Position numbers and translations under genes: made by a program. This document shows, piece by piece, positions 33,318 to 41,732 of a DNA stretch of 48,467 nucleotides. The notes beneath the pieces were generated by a model. The model saw only the letters and a program-made list of their open reading frames with translations. It had not been told where the DNA came from and did no database searches. Every line of letters starts with the position of its first letter. Position 1 is the stretch's first letter. The DNA comes from an uncultured bacterium (GTDB taxonomy: Bacteria; Planctomycetota; UBA1135): the NCBI GenBank assembly GCA_937919925.1, contig CALFOT010000064.1:1-48467 (forward strand). Direction: 5' to 3'.

Positions 33318-34835
33318 ATGGCCAATCCCTTTACCCGACGCGCTCTGCCTCATCGGCTGCCCCCCCTCCTTGTTGCCGCTGCTGCGTTCATCGCCATGGG
33401 GCTGCTTGGGTTGAGTTGCAGCGATGCCAACGGCCCCCATGCCGAGCAGGCCAGTGGACGCTCGGGCAACCACCAACGTCCGGTCATTCTGATCTCCATC
33501 GATTCCCTGCGTGCTGATTTCAGCTCGGTTTATGGCCACAAATCCATTTTCGCAGCAGATGTGCCCACCATGCCTTTCCTGCAGGAGTTGGCTGATGGCG
33601 GTGTGCTGTTCGAAAATGCGTCGGCGGCGTCGCCCTGGACTCTCCCTAGCCATATGACTCTGCTCACTGGCATGAATGCTGTAGAGCACGGCGTGCGCTC
33701 GCGTAAATTTGCGCTGGCGAAAAACATCGAATTGGTCTCTGGCCGCTTCAAAAACGCTGGATACAAGACTGGAGGCTTTTTTTCTGCGCCTTTCCTCCAC
33801 CCAGCATGGGGATTTGGGGCAGGATTTGATGTTTACATGCCGTCGGCAGATTACTTGGGCAGCATTGCCGCCGGCACCGCTCTTTCGGCCGCTGGCAAAA
33901 GCGAGGAAGTGGAAATCATTCACCATCAGAGCCACACCGATGCCGAAACCGGGGCGCAGGTCGTGGATCGGGCGCTTGGTTGGCTGGAGCACGATAAAAA
34001 CTACCAGGAGCCGTTCTTCCTATTCCTGCACTTTTGGGATCCCCACTACGACTACTTCCCACCAAAAGAATACGCCGAGATGTTCCACCCCGGCTACCAC
34101 GGTGATTTAATCGGCGATGAGTTGATGCAACTCGACCGTGAATTGAGCAGCGCAGAGATGGACCACCTGAAAGCTTTGTATGAAGCTGAGATTCGTTACA
34201 CCGATGATCAAATCCGTCGCCTGTTTGCGCGCTTGGAGGAACTTGGGATTGCTGATGACGTCATCGTGGCGATTGTTTCCGACCACGGTGATGAATTCGG
34301 CGAACATGGCAACCGTGGTCACCATCTCACGCTCCTTCAGGAAGTGATGCATGTGCCGATGGTCCTCCACGCCCCTGGACTTATTGCGGGCGGTCAACGA
34401 GTGACGGCCAGCGTTTCGATTCGCGATGTTGCTCCCACCCTGATCGATCTTGCCGGAGTTCCCGCGTGGACCGACCGCAGTGGCGAAAGTTTGCGCAGTC
34501 TTTGGGAAACGCGAGATGAGTCGCGCGAAGTATCCATGGATTTGTTGCGCCCTACGCGCAAAATGGAACTCCTTGGATACCGCAAAGGCATGATGAAAGG
34601 CATCCTTGATCGCAAAGCGGAACCGACGGCGCTCTCGTTTACCATTCTCGACCTCGCAGCTGACCCGGGCGAACTTCACCCCAGCGCGCACCGCATCACC
34701 GAAGACCTCCCCTTCGCCAAGGCTGCGTTAGAATTCCTCAGCGCGGTCATGGAAAGTCGCCATCAGGTGCAGAAAGTCAAAGAAGCTGCCGAAATCACCG
34801 ATTTGCTCTCACAAGTCGGCTACACCGAAGACTAG
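33318..34835 (+). CDS. Sulfatase-fold (alkaline phosphatase superfamily) hydrolase, lipoprotein-like N-terminus, Thr at the nucleophile position
   Basis: 505 aa. Residues 12-34 are a hydrophobic signal ending in GLSC (a weak lipobox, Cys34). The metal site opens with ILISIDSLRAD (Asp62). The nucleophile block reads ASPWTLPSHMTLLTG. In true sulfatases this is Cys/Ser-x-Pro-Ser-Arg, modified to formylglycine; here it is Thr108-Leu-Pro-Ser-His, so formylglycine cannot form at this site. The second metal block VSDHGDEFGEHG is intact. Members with Thr in this position are found among phosphodiesterases and phosphoglycerol-transferase-like enzymes, so an unmodified Thr nucleophile acting on a phospho- or sulfo-ester is likely. 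It sits between GT-C proteins and ugd, consistent with glycan modification at the cell surface. Confidence 0.82.
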   Translation: MANPFTRRALPHRLPPLLVAAAAFIAMGLLGLSCSDANGPHAEQASGRSGNHQRPVILISIDSLRADFSSVYGHKSIFAADVPTMPFLQELADGGVLFENASAASPWTLPSHMTLLTGMNAVEHGVRSRKFALAKNIELVSGRFKNAGYKTGGFFSAPFLHPAWGFGAGFDVYMPSADYLGSIAAGTALSAAGKSEEVEIIHHQSHTDAETGAQVVDRALGWLEHDKNYQEPFFLFLHFWDPHYDYFPPKEYAEMFHPGYHGDLIGDELMQLDRELSSAEMDHLKALYEAEIRYTDDQIRRLFARLEELGIADDVIVAIVSDHGDEFGEHGNRGHHLTLLQEVMHVPMVLHAPGLIAGGQRVTASVSIRDVAPTLIDLAGVPAWTDRSGESLRSLWETRDESREVSMDLLRPTRKMELLGYRKGMMKGILDRKAEPTALSFTILDLAADPGELHPSAHRITEDLPFAKAALEFLSAVMESRHQVQKVKEAAEITDLLSQVGYTED

Positions 34836-34863
34836 TTTTAGCTCTCCCTCGCCAATTTGAAGA

Positions 34864-36195
34864 ATGAAAATCGCCATCGTAGGTACTGGTTATGTCGGGC
34901 TCGTTGCCGGCACCTGTTTTGCTGAAATGGGCAATACGGTTACGTGCGTCGACATCGACGCCGTCAAAATTGCGCGCCTGCAAGAAGGGCTCATCCCAAT
35001 TTTTGAACCCGGCTTGTCCGAACTGGTGGTTGCCAACGTGCGCCATCATCGTTTGTCCTTTACCACCGATTTGGAAAAAGCGGTGGGTGCAGCGCGCGTG
35101 GTATTTATCGCTGTGGGCACGCCCTCTGATGCTGACGGCTCTGCTGATTTGCGCGCTGTTTTCAAGGTGGCCAGCGATATCGGCCGTTACGCCAATGGCC
35201 CCAAATTGATTGTGGATAAGTCCACTGTGCCGGTGGGAACGGCAGCGCGCGTGAAAGAATTGGCACAAGCGGCATCGGAATTCACCATGTCGGTTTGCTC
35301 CAATCCGGAATTCCTCAAAGAGGGTGCTGCGATTGATGATTTTCTTAAGCCCGACCGCGTGGTGATTGGCGCCGAGAATCAGGAAGACTTCGAGATCATG
35401 AACGATCTCTACAAACCCTTCGTACGCAATGGCGCACCCATTCTCAACATGGATCCGTTGTCCGCAGAAATGACAAAATACGCCAGCAACGCGATGTTGG
35501 CCACGCGGATTTCGTTCATGAATGAGATTGCTAACATTTGCGATGCCGTCGGCGCCGATGTCAGCATGGTGCGCCAGGGCATCGGCAGTGATTCTCGCAT
35601 TGGTAAGCCTTTCCTTTACTCCGGCATTGGTTATGGTGGTTCTTGCTTCCCGAAAGATGTGAAAGCCATCATGCACACGGCGAAGAAGGTGGGTTATGAA
35701 TTCCAGATTCTCCACGCCGTGGAAGCGGTCAATGCGAACATGAAATCGCTGTTTCTCAGACGCATGGACACGCTATTTGGCGAAGACCTCAGCGGCATCA
35801 CCGTAGGTCTGTGGGGTTTGGCCTTCAAGCCACGCACCGATGATATGCGCGAAGCTCCTGCCATCACTTTGGCGAAAGGCCTCCTCGCGCGCGGCGCAAC
35901 GGTGCGCGCCTGCGATCCAGAAGCTTTAGAAAATGCGCGCGCCGAAATCGGCGCAGGCGTGGAGTTCCTGGATGATCCTTATGCGGTCATCGAAGGCGCC
36001 AGCGCGCTGATTTTATGCACCGAATGGAATGAATACCGGCACCCTGATTTTGAGCGCATGGCGCAGCTCATGACGCGCCGTTTGATTTTGGACGGCCGCA
36101 ACATCTACCCAGTCAAACTGCTTGAGAAGCATGGCTTTGAGCGTTACGGTGTGGGCATTCCACCCGTGTTAGCACCGCTAAATCCACGCGTTTAA
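34864..36195 (+). CDS. ugd: UDP-glucose/GDP-mannose dehydrogenase family, probably UDP-glucose 6-dehydrogenase
   Basis: 443 aa. The Rossmann start is MKIAIVGTGYVGLVAGTCFAEM, followed by CVDID, IAVGTPS and KSTVPVGTA. The central block NPEFLKEGAAIDDFLKPDR and the catalytic cysteine Cys261 in GIGYGGSCFPKD are conserved. The C-terminal UDP-binding domain reads GLAFKPRTDDMREAPAI. The enzyme makes two NAD-dependent oxidations of C6 to give UDP-glucuronate, a precursor for acidic surface polysaccharide. Sequence alone favours UDP-glucose over GDP-mannose. It starts 28 bases after the sulfatase-like gene; a GAAG just before the ATG is a weak Shine-Dalgarno. Confidence 0.93.
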   Translation: MKIAIVGTGYVGLVAGTCFAEMGNTVTCVDIDAVKIARLQEGLIPIFEPGLSELVVANVRHHRLSFTTDLEKAVGAARVVFIAVGTPSDADGSADLRAVFKVASDIGRYANGPKLIVDKSTVPVGTAARVKELAQAASEFTMSVCSNPEFLKEGAAIDDFLKPDRVVIGAENQEDFEIMNDLYKPFVRNGAPILNMDPLSAEMTKYASNAMLATRISFMNEIANICDAVGADVSMVRQGIGSDSRIGKPFLYSGIGYGGSCFPKDVKAIMHTAKKVGYEFQILHAVEAVNANMKSLFLRRMDTLFGEDLSGITVGLWGLAFKPRTDDMREAPAITLAKGLLARGATVRACDPEALENARAEIGAGVEFLDDPYAVIEGASALILCTEWNEYRHPDFERMAQLMTRRLILDGRNIYPVKLLEKHGFERYGVGIPPVLAPLNPRV

Positions 36196-36206
36196 AACCA
36201 CCCGCC

Positions 36207-36563
36207 TTATTCCGCGAACACGGCAAATTCGTTGCCGCTAGGATCATGGAAATGGAAACGTTTGCCACCTGGAAACTCAAAGGTGGGCTTCACAATCACT
36301 CCACCCGCAACGCGGACGGCTTTCAAGCTGGCGTCGAGATCCGTACTGAATAGCACTGGCAATGCACTGCCAGTGACACCTTGCGCGTGGAGTTCCGAAC
36401 GGAAGAAGCCGATGCCGAGGGCTTGATCCGTAACGCAGGTGTAATCGGGGCCGTAGTCCACGAAGGACCAAGCAAAAACCTGCTGAAAGAAGGCTTTACT
36501 GGCAGCAAGATCGGAAACTGGAAGCTCCAGGTAGCTGAGGTGGTGATGCGTATTCTGGGTCAT
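36207..36563 (-). CDS. VOC (glyoxalase/bleomycin-resistance fold) family protein
   Basis: 118 aa. The sequence LSYLELPVSDLAASKAFFQQVFAWSF, followed by YTCV and GFFRSE, then PVLFSTDLDASLKAVRVAGGVIVKPTFEFPGGKRFHFHDPSGNEFAVF, is a complete two-module vicinal-oxygen-chelate fold. The metal-ligand pattern (Glu in YLELPV, His in FHFHDPSGNEF) is partly kept. Substrate unknown. ATG 36563 is used: a TAAAGT box lies 7 bases before it, and the longer frame adds residues without VOC similarity. It ends convergently with ugd, 11 bases away. Confidence 0.85.
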   Translation of the reverse strand: MTQNTHHHLSYLELPVSDLAASKAFFQQVFAWSFVDYGPDYTCVTDQALGIGFFRSELHAQGVTGSALPVLFSTDLDASLKAVRVAGGVIVKPTFEFPGGKRFHFHDPSGNEFAVFAE

Positions 36564-36570
36564 GCTGCCT

Positions 36571-36576
36571 ACTTTA
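36571..36576 (-). promoter_or_regulatory. Putative -10 box of the VOC gene at 36207-36563
   Basis: TAAAGT on the minus strand, 7 bases before ATG 36563. Part of the recurring TANNNT-spacer-ATG pattern. A GTAGG at the same place might serve as a Shine-Dalgarno. Confidence 0.35.
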
Positions 36577-36648
36577 GCGCCCAGAACGGCGGCCTGGGGA
36601 TGGTTCAATCCAGGCCTTTTCGGCAATCAACAAGGACCCGTGCGTCGC

Positions 36649-36654
36649 TAGAAT
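36649..36654 (+). promoter_or_regulatory. Putative -10 box of the transketolase-like gene
   Basis: TAGAAT exactly 6 bases before ATG 36661, so transcription would begin at the start codon. No Shine-Dalgarno or clear -35. Confidence 0.5.
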
Positions 36655-36660
36655 AGGATT

Positions 36661-39000
36661 ATGTCCCGCAGCATTCCCCAATTCAGCGATCTTCAGCCAG
36701 ATTTCCCCCACTGGGAGAAGTGTGGTGACATGGTAGACCAGTGCATCGACTTGATGCTCAACTTGCGCCAAAGCGGCCACCCAGGCGGTTCTCGCTCCAA
36801 GGTGCAAATGATGATTGCCCTGACTTTGTCCGGCACGATGCGCTGGGATATCCGCCGCCCCGAAAAGGCCTTTAGTGACCGTTTCGTCTTGGTAGCAGGC
36901 CATTGCACACCGTTGATTTACGCCATGCTTGCCGTTTACAACGAAGCACTGCGGCGTATGTATCGCAAAACTGGCGATGAGAAATACGCCGTTTACGGTG
37001 GCGCAAAACGCACTTTGGTTTGGGAAGACTTGCTCACTTTGCGGCACCACGGCGGCTTGTCTGGTCATGCAGAAGCAGAAGGCAAAACCATGATTTTCGC
37101 CGCCAACACCGGGCCTTCGGGTCACGGCGCTCCGGTTGCCGTTGGGATGGCGTTGGCGCTGAAGAAAGCTGGTGCTGGAGAAGTACGCGTGTTTGCCGTC
37201 GAAGGAGAAGGCGGTCATACCGCCGGTTGCCACCATGAAGCGAAGAATACGGCTTGGGGTTTAGGGCTCGGCAACTTGAACTACCTGCTGGATTGGAACG
37301 ACAACGGTATCGACCCGCGCAAGTATTCCGCGATGATGTTCGGCACTCCGAAAGAGTGGTTCGAAAGTTACGGCTGGCGCACGCGCGGTGTACAAGATGG
37401 TGCAGACTACGCCGAGCTCACTACCAATTTGTTGGAGAATGTTTACGCCGACGGCGATGTACCGCGTTGCACTTGGTTTAAAACCACCAAAGGTCGCGGG
37501 TATGGCATCACTGGTTATGCATCTCACGGTGCTGCCCACAAACCAAACTCAGAGGGCTATTGGGAAACCAAAAAGTTCTTCGCCGACAAGTACGGTGTGC
37601 AGTTTGAAGGCTACGGCGAGGCCAAGCCAAGCGATTCGAATGCCTTCCAAGCGCAAACCGCAGCCGGTTTGTCGACCGTGATGTCGTTGTTAGATGATGA
37701 AAAGTTTTGCGCGTGGCTGGCGAATCGTTTGGTCACCATCGGCGAGAGTGTGCCTGAAAGTATCGAAGGGTTTAAGCTCAGCCTGGCGGATCCATACCTC
37801 GATCCAGAGATCATTGATCCCTACACCATTCCAGCCGAGTTGTTTGAAAAACCTGGCGCGAGTGCCCCAAACCGCAAAGGTTTGGCCGTCATCGGTGCGC
37901 ACCTCAACGCGATTGGGCGGCGCAAATATGGTCGCCCGGTGGTGGTGGCATGTTCCGCTGATTTAGCGGATTCCACCAACATCTCGGGCTTCGCCCATGA
38001 TTCCGGCAAGCAAAAAGGCTTCGGCTGGTACGAGCGTCATGACAACGTGGATGGCTCCTTGCTCCCCACTGCGATTACCGAGTTTGGAAATGCGGCGCTG
38101 ATGTGTGGCTTGGCGGCTACCAATATGTCGCCCACACCAGAGAAGACTTACGTCGGCTACTGGGGCGCTTGCTCCACTTACGGGTCTTTCAGTTACCTGA
38201 AGTACGGTCCGTTCCGTCTGTTTTCGCAAGCGGCACAAGACACCCCACTGCGTTACGGCAAAGTGATTTGGGTGGCAGGTCACTCCGGCCCGGAAACTGC
38301 AGAAGACTCGCGCACGCACTTCGGTATTTTCTCGCCGGGGATTACGCAGTTTTTCCCGCGCGGCCAAGTGATGGATTTGCACCCCTACGAACCGAATGAA
38401 GTAGGCCCGTGTTTGATGGCCGCACTTGCTCAAGACGTGCCAATTGTGGCATTGCATACCACGCGGCCCAACGTGGAGATTCCGGATCGTGAGGCACTCG
38501 GCATGGCGTCCTACATGGATGCCGCCAAAGGCGCTTACTTGATTCGCGATTACGATGCCACGCGCCCTTCCCAAGGGTGCATCTTCGTGCGCGGCACATC
38601 TTCCACGGCAAATGTCGTCAAGCTCCTGAAGGCCGGTGCTTTTGATGGCGACGGCCCCAACGTGAAGCTAGTCGCTGCCATTTCGCATGAGCTGTTTATG
38701 CTGCAGGACCGGTCTTACCAAGAGTCCATCGCCAGTAAGGAAGATTGGTTCAACAGTACCTTCATCACGAATGGCGCACGCCAAATGATGTGGCTGTGGA
38801 CAGCGCACCAAACTTCTTTCCGCTACGCCATGGGCTCCGATTGGGATAACCGTTGGCGCACCGGTGGCTCCGGCGAGGAAGTCCTCGAAGATGCGCACCT
38901 GGATGAGCAGAGCTTGCTCGACGGCATCAAGGTTTTTGTGGCAGAACGGAATGAACGTTACGCTGCTGCAAGTGCACCAGAAGCCGTCAGCGCTTCCTAA
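36661..39000 (+). CDS. Transketolase-like thiamine-diphosphate enzyme
   Basis: 779 aa, about 100 longer than ordinary transketolases. The N-terminal block HPGGSRSKVQMMIAL and then DRFVLVAGHCTPLIYAML match the thiamine-diphosphate domain of transketolase. The diphosphate/Mg motif is EGEGGHTAGCHHEAKN...DWNDNGID (residues 181-218), where the usual GDG is GEG. The pyrimidine domain follows (GRPVVVACSADLADSTN; FGWYERHDNVDGS; TEFGNAALMCGLAA), then the C-terminal transketolase domain. The enzyme should transfer a two-carbon ketol unit between sugar phosphates, but the changed motif, extra length and unusual Pyr-domain sequence leave the substrate open. It is monocistronic, ending at a hairpin against the SRPBCC gene. 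Confidence 0.82.
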   Translation: MSRSIPQFSDLQPDFPHWEKCGDMVDQCIDLMLNLRQSGHPGGSRSKVQMMIALTLSGTMRWDIRRPEKAFSDRFVLVAGHCTPLIYAMLAVYNEALRRMYRKTGDEKYAVYGGAKRTLVWEDLLTLRHHGGLSGHAEAEGKTMIFAANTGPSGHGAPVAVGMALALKKAGAGEVRVFAVEGEGGHTAGCHHEAKNTAWGLGLGNLNYLLDWNDNGIDPRKYSAMMFGTPKEWFESYGWRTRGVQDGADYAELTTNLLENVYADGDVPRCTWFKTTKGRGYGITGYASHGAAHKPNSEGYWETKKFFADKYGVQFEGYGEAKPSDSNAFQAQTAAGLSTVMSLLDDEKFCAWLANRLVTIGESVPESIEGFKLSLADPYLDPEIIDPYTIPAELFEKPGASAPNRKGLAVIGAHLNAIGRRKYGRPVVVACSADLADSTNISGFAHDSGKQKGFGWYERHDNVDGSLLPTAITEFGNAALMCGLAATNMSPTPEKTYVGYWGACSTYGSFSYLKYGPFRLFSQAAQDTPLRYGKVIWVAGHSGPETAEDSRTHFGIFSPGITQFFPRGQVMDLHPYEPNEVGPCLMAALAQDVPIVALHTTRPNVEIPDREALGMASYMDAAKGAYLIRDYDATRPSQGCIFVRGTSSTANVVKLLKAGAFDGDGPNVKLVAAISHELFMLQDRSYQESIASKEDWFNSTFITNGARQMMWLWTAHQTSFRYAMGSDWDNRWRTGGSGEEVLEDAHLDEQSLLDGIKVFVAERNERYAAASAPEAVSAS

Positions 39001-39016
39001 AGCTTGTTAATAGAAT

Positions 39017-39043
39017 GGTGAAGAACCTCTTCAGATCTTCACC
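39017..39043. terminator. Possible bidirectional terminator hairpin between convergent genes
   Basis: GGTGAAGA (39017-39024) and TCTTCACC (39036-39043) are perfect 8-base complements around an 11-base loop. It lies between the ends of the transketolase-like and SRPBCC genes and includes the SRPBCC stop codon. Neither side has a strong T-tract, so termination efficiency is uncertain. Confidence 0.4.
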
Positions 39044-39510
39044 GCAACGCATTCTCCCGTGGCTAGGTAGTGATTCATCGCTGCCTGCCACGTTTGCATA
39101 AAGGAGTCGAACCACGACTGCGTGAAGGTCTTTAGGAAAGCCTCACCTGATTCACCAAGTGCCGTGAAAGTGTAGGCGATCTCCACAGTCGAAAAATCAT
39201 CTTCGTCCGCCCGCACCTTGATTTCGATGTGGCCGAGCGTTTTTCCGGGCGCCACTTTGTACATTTCGACTTCGGTGTTATCAAGATCGTAGCGAGTGAT
39301 GATCCAAATGGCTTCCTTATCGTCATCTGGAGTGGTGAAGATACAGCCCTGTTCGGCTGTGCCGCTTTCACTCAGCACCATTCCTGTAGTCCAGCCCGGC
39401 ACCCAATCGGCTTCGCGCACCGGGCACAACAGCGGAAACACTTGCTCGGGCGAGGCAATAATTTGCTGCGTGTAACTATGACGGATGCGTGAAGGTTTGC
39501 GAATGTCCAT
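39031..39510 (-). CDS. SRPBCC (START-like) family protein
   Basis: 159 aa. The beginning (IRHSYTQQIIASPEQVFPLLCPVREADWVPGW) and the following beta strands (GCIFTTPDDDKEAIWIITRYD; VEMYKVAPGKTLGHIEIKV; TVEIAYTFTALGE) with a long C-terminal helix give the helix-grip fold of SRPBCC proteins, which bind hydrophobic ligands in a central cavity. The specific ligand is unknown. It starts 3 bases after the VOC stop, so the two are a small operon. The ATG is well placed at the conserved beginning and no better start exists. Confidence 0.83.
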   Translation of the reverse strand: MDIRKPSRIRHSYTQQIIASPEQVFPLLCPVREADWVPGWTTGMVLSESGTAEQGCIFTTPDDDKEAIWIITRYDLDNTEVEMYKVAPGKTLGHIEIKVRADEDDFSTVEIAYTFTALGESGEAFLKTFTQSWFDSFMQTWQAAMNHYLATGECVAVKI

Positions 39511-39513
39511 ATA

Positions 39514-39924
39514 CTACTCTTGCTCCGCAGGGTGTTTCGTTTGCGCTGTTAGATGCTCGCTAGGCCGCAGCGGCGATTGAATCGTTAAGGCCAAACCACC
39601 TGGCGCCAAGGCAAAATAGATGCATTCGCCATCAGCCGACAGCGGGCCTTTGATTTCCAGGCCGTTGGCTTTGGCATGCGCCGCGAAGGCGTGGGCGTCA
39701 TCCACAATCACCTGCAACATGATGCCCTGAGGCATACCCGCCCCTTCCGGCCAAACTTCAATCCGACTAGCGCCTGCCGGGAATACTCCACCTTGCGGCG
39801 ATTCTGGATCATCGGCCAGCAATGGTTTGGCAATGCACGGCAAGCCAAGCCCTAAACCGAGGAACTCAACGAGTTGAGCAGCCTCCGCGGATATGGCGCA
39901 AAAACGGATGGACTGGACTTCCAT
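39514..39924 (-). CDS. VOC (glyoxalase-fold) family protein
   Basis: 136 aa, with two beta-alpha-beta modules of the vicinal-oxygen-chelate fold (QSIRFCAISAEAAQLVEFLGLGL; GGVFPAGASRIEVWPEG; MLQVIVDDAHAFAAHAKANGLEI; CIYFALAPGGLALTI). Canonical metal-binding His/Glu residues are poorly conserved, so it may not be an enzyme. A TAGAAT box lies 9 bases before its ATG, which suggests that it has its own promoter even though it follows the ABC transporter genes on the same strand by only 24 bases. The SRPBCC gene follows immediately. Function unknown. Confidence 0.78.
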   Translation of the reverse strand: MEVQSIRFCAISAEAAQLVEFLGLGLGLPCIAKPLLADDPESPQGGVFPAGASRIEVWPEGAGMPQGIMLQVIVDDAHAFAAHAKANGLEIKGPLSADGECIYFALAPGGLALTIQSPLRPSEHLTAQTKHPAEQE

Positions 39925-39933
39925 GACGCGGGG

Positions 39934-39939
39934 ATTCTA
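39934..39939 (-). promoter_or_regulatory. Putative -10 box of the VOC-SRPBCC pair
   Basis: TAGAAT on the minus strand, 9 bases before ATG 39924, within the 24-base gap after the second phnE gene. No Shine-Dalgarno is present. Confidence 0.4.
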
Positions 39940-39948
39940 ACAGGGCGG

Positions 39949-40878
39949 CTAAATACCCTTGTGCAGCCAGCGCCGGGCGATATCCGAAACGATGTCGGCC
40001 AGCATCACCAGCAAACCACCCAGGAAGATCAAAAAAAGCATCGTGCTGTACTGACCATGGGCGCGTGCTTCCACCACATAGTACCCAAGTGAAACCACGC
40101 CCAGCATGCCCAGCACCGTGGCTTCACGCACGCAGGTTTCAAAGCGATAAAAAAAGTACAGCAGATAACGTCCGAGCGCCATGGGAAACACTCCGACCAA
40201 GGCAACATCTTTACGCGAAGCGCCAGCCATCGACAAAGCTCGCAAGGGTTTGGCCGGCAGGTTTTCAATCGTTTCGCCAGCGAGGCGGCCGAGAATACCT
40301 GAGTTGTGTAACGCCAGCGCCAACACCGCCGGCCAAGCACTATTACCGAGCATAGCGAGGAATAAGTAGGCCCAAATGTATTCGGGTACAGCACGTAAAA
40401 GAATACACAGAATCCGCGTGCCTTGAGCAACCCGATCTAACCAATGACTACAATCGCCGTGACCGACGGTAGCGTGTGGTAGAAAAGGATGCGCCGACAT
40501 TAAATTGCGCGCTCCAAAGGCGCCGAGCAGCGCACCGGCAACAGCCGCCAAGACAATAGCTAAAACCGAAATGCAAAGAGTGGCGAGCATCGCGCGCGCG
40601 CCGTTGAGTTGAAACTGCGCCACGCACCACTGCCACATTCCGCCCCAAGCGAAGGCGTCGCCACGCAAATTCTTGGGCATCAAATCCTCTTGCAGAAAAC
40701 GCTCCAAGTGCCCCAAACGCTTGCTGCTGAACATTTCCGCCAGATCAATATCGGTTGCAAACCATACGACCACAGTACCCACCAGAGCAAGGCAAACTGA
40801 CCAGCGCACCAACAAACTACGCGGGCGGGTGCGATGCAAAGTCTTAATCCGAGCAAGCTGAGCAGACTGGATACTCAT
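39949..40878 (-). CDS. phnE: PhnE-type ABC transporter permease (second copy)
   Basis: 309 aa with about six membrane spans. The EAA-type loop contacting the ATPase reads GETIENLPAKPLRALSMAGASRKDVALVGVFP, and blocks such as RILCILLRAVPEYIWAYLFLAMLG and FYRFETCVREATVLGMLGVVSLGYYVVEA are typical of PhnE (COG3639). It forms half of the membrane pore for phosphonate, phosphite or a related phosphorus oxyanion. The N-terminal region (about residues 30-75, AEMFSSKRLGHLERFL) is also seen in PhnE proteins. The start ATG 40878 overlaps the preceding phnE stop (ATGA); the longer upstream frame is just an alternate frame of that gene. Confidence 0.88.
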   Translation of the reverse strand: MSIQSAQLARIKTLHRTRPRSLLVRWSVCLALVGTVVVWFATDIDLAEMFSSKRLGHLERFLQEDLMPKNLRGDAFAWGGMWQWCVAQFQLNGARAMLATLCISVLAIVLAAVAGALLGAFGARNLMSAHPFLPHATVGHGDCSHWLDRVAQGTRILCILLRAVPEYIWAYLFLAMLGNSAWPAVLALALHNSGILGRLAGETIENLPAKPLRALSMAGASRKDVALVGVFPMALGRYLLYFFYRFETCVREATVLGMLGVVSLGYYVVEARAHGQYSTMLFLIFLGGLLVMLADIVSDIARRWLHKGI

Positions 40879-41732
40879 GCGACGAATTTCCTGCGCAATT
40901 GGGAACTCCAAACTTCCAGCAGTGCAACCACCAGAATGAGAGCATAGAGGTAAGTCCAGACTTCGCGGTAATGTAAGTTTTCGAAAGACTGGCGCAGATA
41001 CAAACCAATCGTGGTAAAGCCGAAAAAACCGAGCACTGCAGAGGAACGCACCGCACACTCGAAGCGATAAAAGGAGTAGGCCGCGATATCTGGAATTGCG
41101 TTCGGCAGACGACCCAGAAAGAAAACTTGCAGCGGAGTGGCCCCAAGATATGCAAGGGCGTCGGCCGCCGCGCGTGGACTCTCATCCAGCATTTCGGAAA
41201 ATACTTTCGCCAAAGTGCCTGTGTAGGGAATGGCGATGGCGAGCACCGCAGCTGCAGGGGTAATGCCGAGCGTTGCCAGAAACACGACTGCAAAGAGGAT
41301 TTCATGGATCGAGCGCATCGCAGCAATCAATACGCGCACGGACCAGCGCACCACCCCCCAAGTGCCGCTTCGACGCTCCCAAAAACTGGCGCTGGCGAGC
41401 AAGCCCAAAACCATGCCGCCAACAATCGACAAGCTAATCGCCGCGACCGCATACGTGAGCGTAGTCCAAAGACCACGCCCCACTTGAAGCAGAAAAGGAG
41501 AAATATCGGCAGGCAAGTTGCTCGCATCCTGATATTGCCAAGCTGGTTGAAATGCCGCAGAGAAAAACTTCCCCGCCAGTTCCAGACCGCCGCCTGAAGG
41601 AACCAAATCGAACAAGGATAAATCGAGGCCAACGAAAGCAAGTACTGCCGCCAGTAGAATGCCAAGGAGGATGCGCGCACGACGGGTAGGCAAACGCGGT
41701 GGCGTTGGCAGGGTTTTAAATTCTTTGCTCAT
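40875..41732 (-). CDS. phnE: PhnE-type ABC transporter permease (first copy)
   Basis: 285 aa, about six spans. Characteristic blocks are LRVLIAAMRSIHEILFAVVFLATLG-like sequence (residues 130-155), the coupling loop SEMLDESPRAAADALAYLGATPLQVFFLGRLP and FYRFECAVRSSAVLGFFGFTTIGLYL. It is a paralogue of the following phnE; two different permeases in tandem are usual in phn-type importers (PhnE1/PhnE2) and suggest a heterodimeric pore. ATG 41732 overlaps the end of phnC by 17 bases, and its own stop overlaps the next start. Confidence 0.88.
   Translation of the reverse strand: MSKEFKTLPTPPRLPTRRARILLGILLAAVLAFVGLDLSLFDLVPSGGGLELAGKFFSAAFQPAWQYQDASNLPADISPFLLQVGRGLWTTLTYAVAAISLSIVGGMVLGLLASASFWERRSGTWGVVRWSVRVLIAAMRSIHEILFAVVFLATLGITPAAAVLAIAIPYTGTLAKVFSEMLDESPRAAADALAYLGATPLQVFFLGRLPNAIPDIAAYSFYRFECAVRSSAVLGFFGFTTIGLYLRQSFENLHYREVWTYLYALILVVALLEVWSSQLRRKFVA

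Noticed and set aside
34795-35715. Minus-strand open frame of 306 codons.
   Set aside because: It is antisense to ugd, which has a complete conserved protein; the composition (His- and Arg-rich) is that of a reverse shadow.
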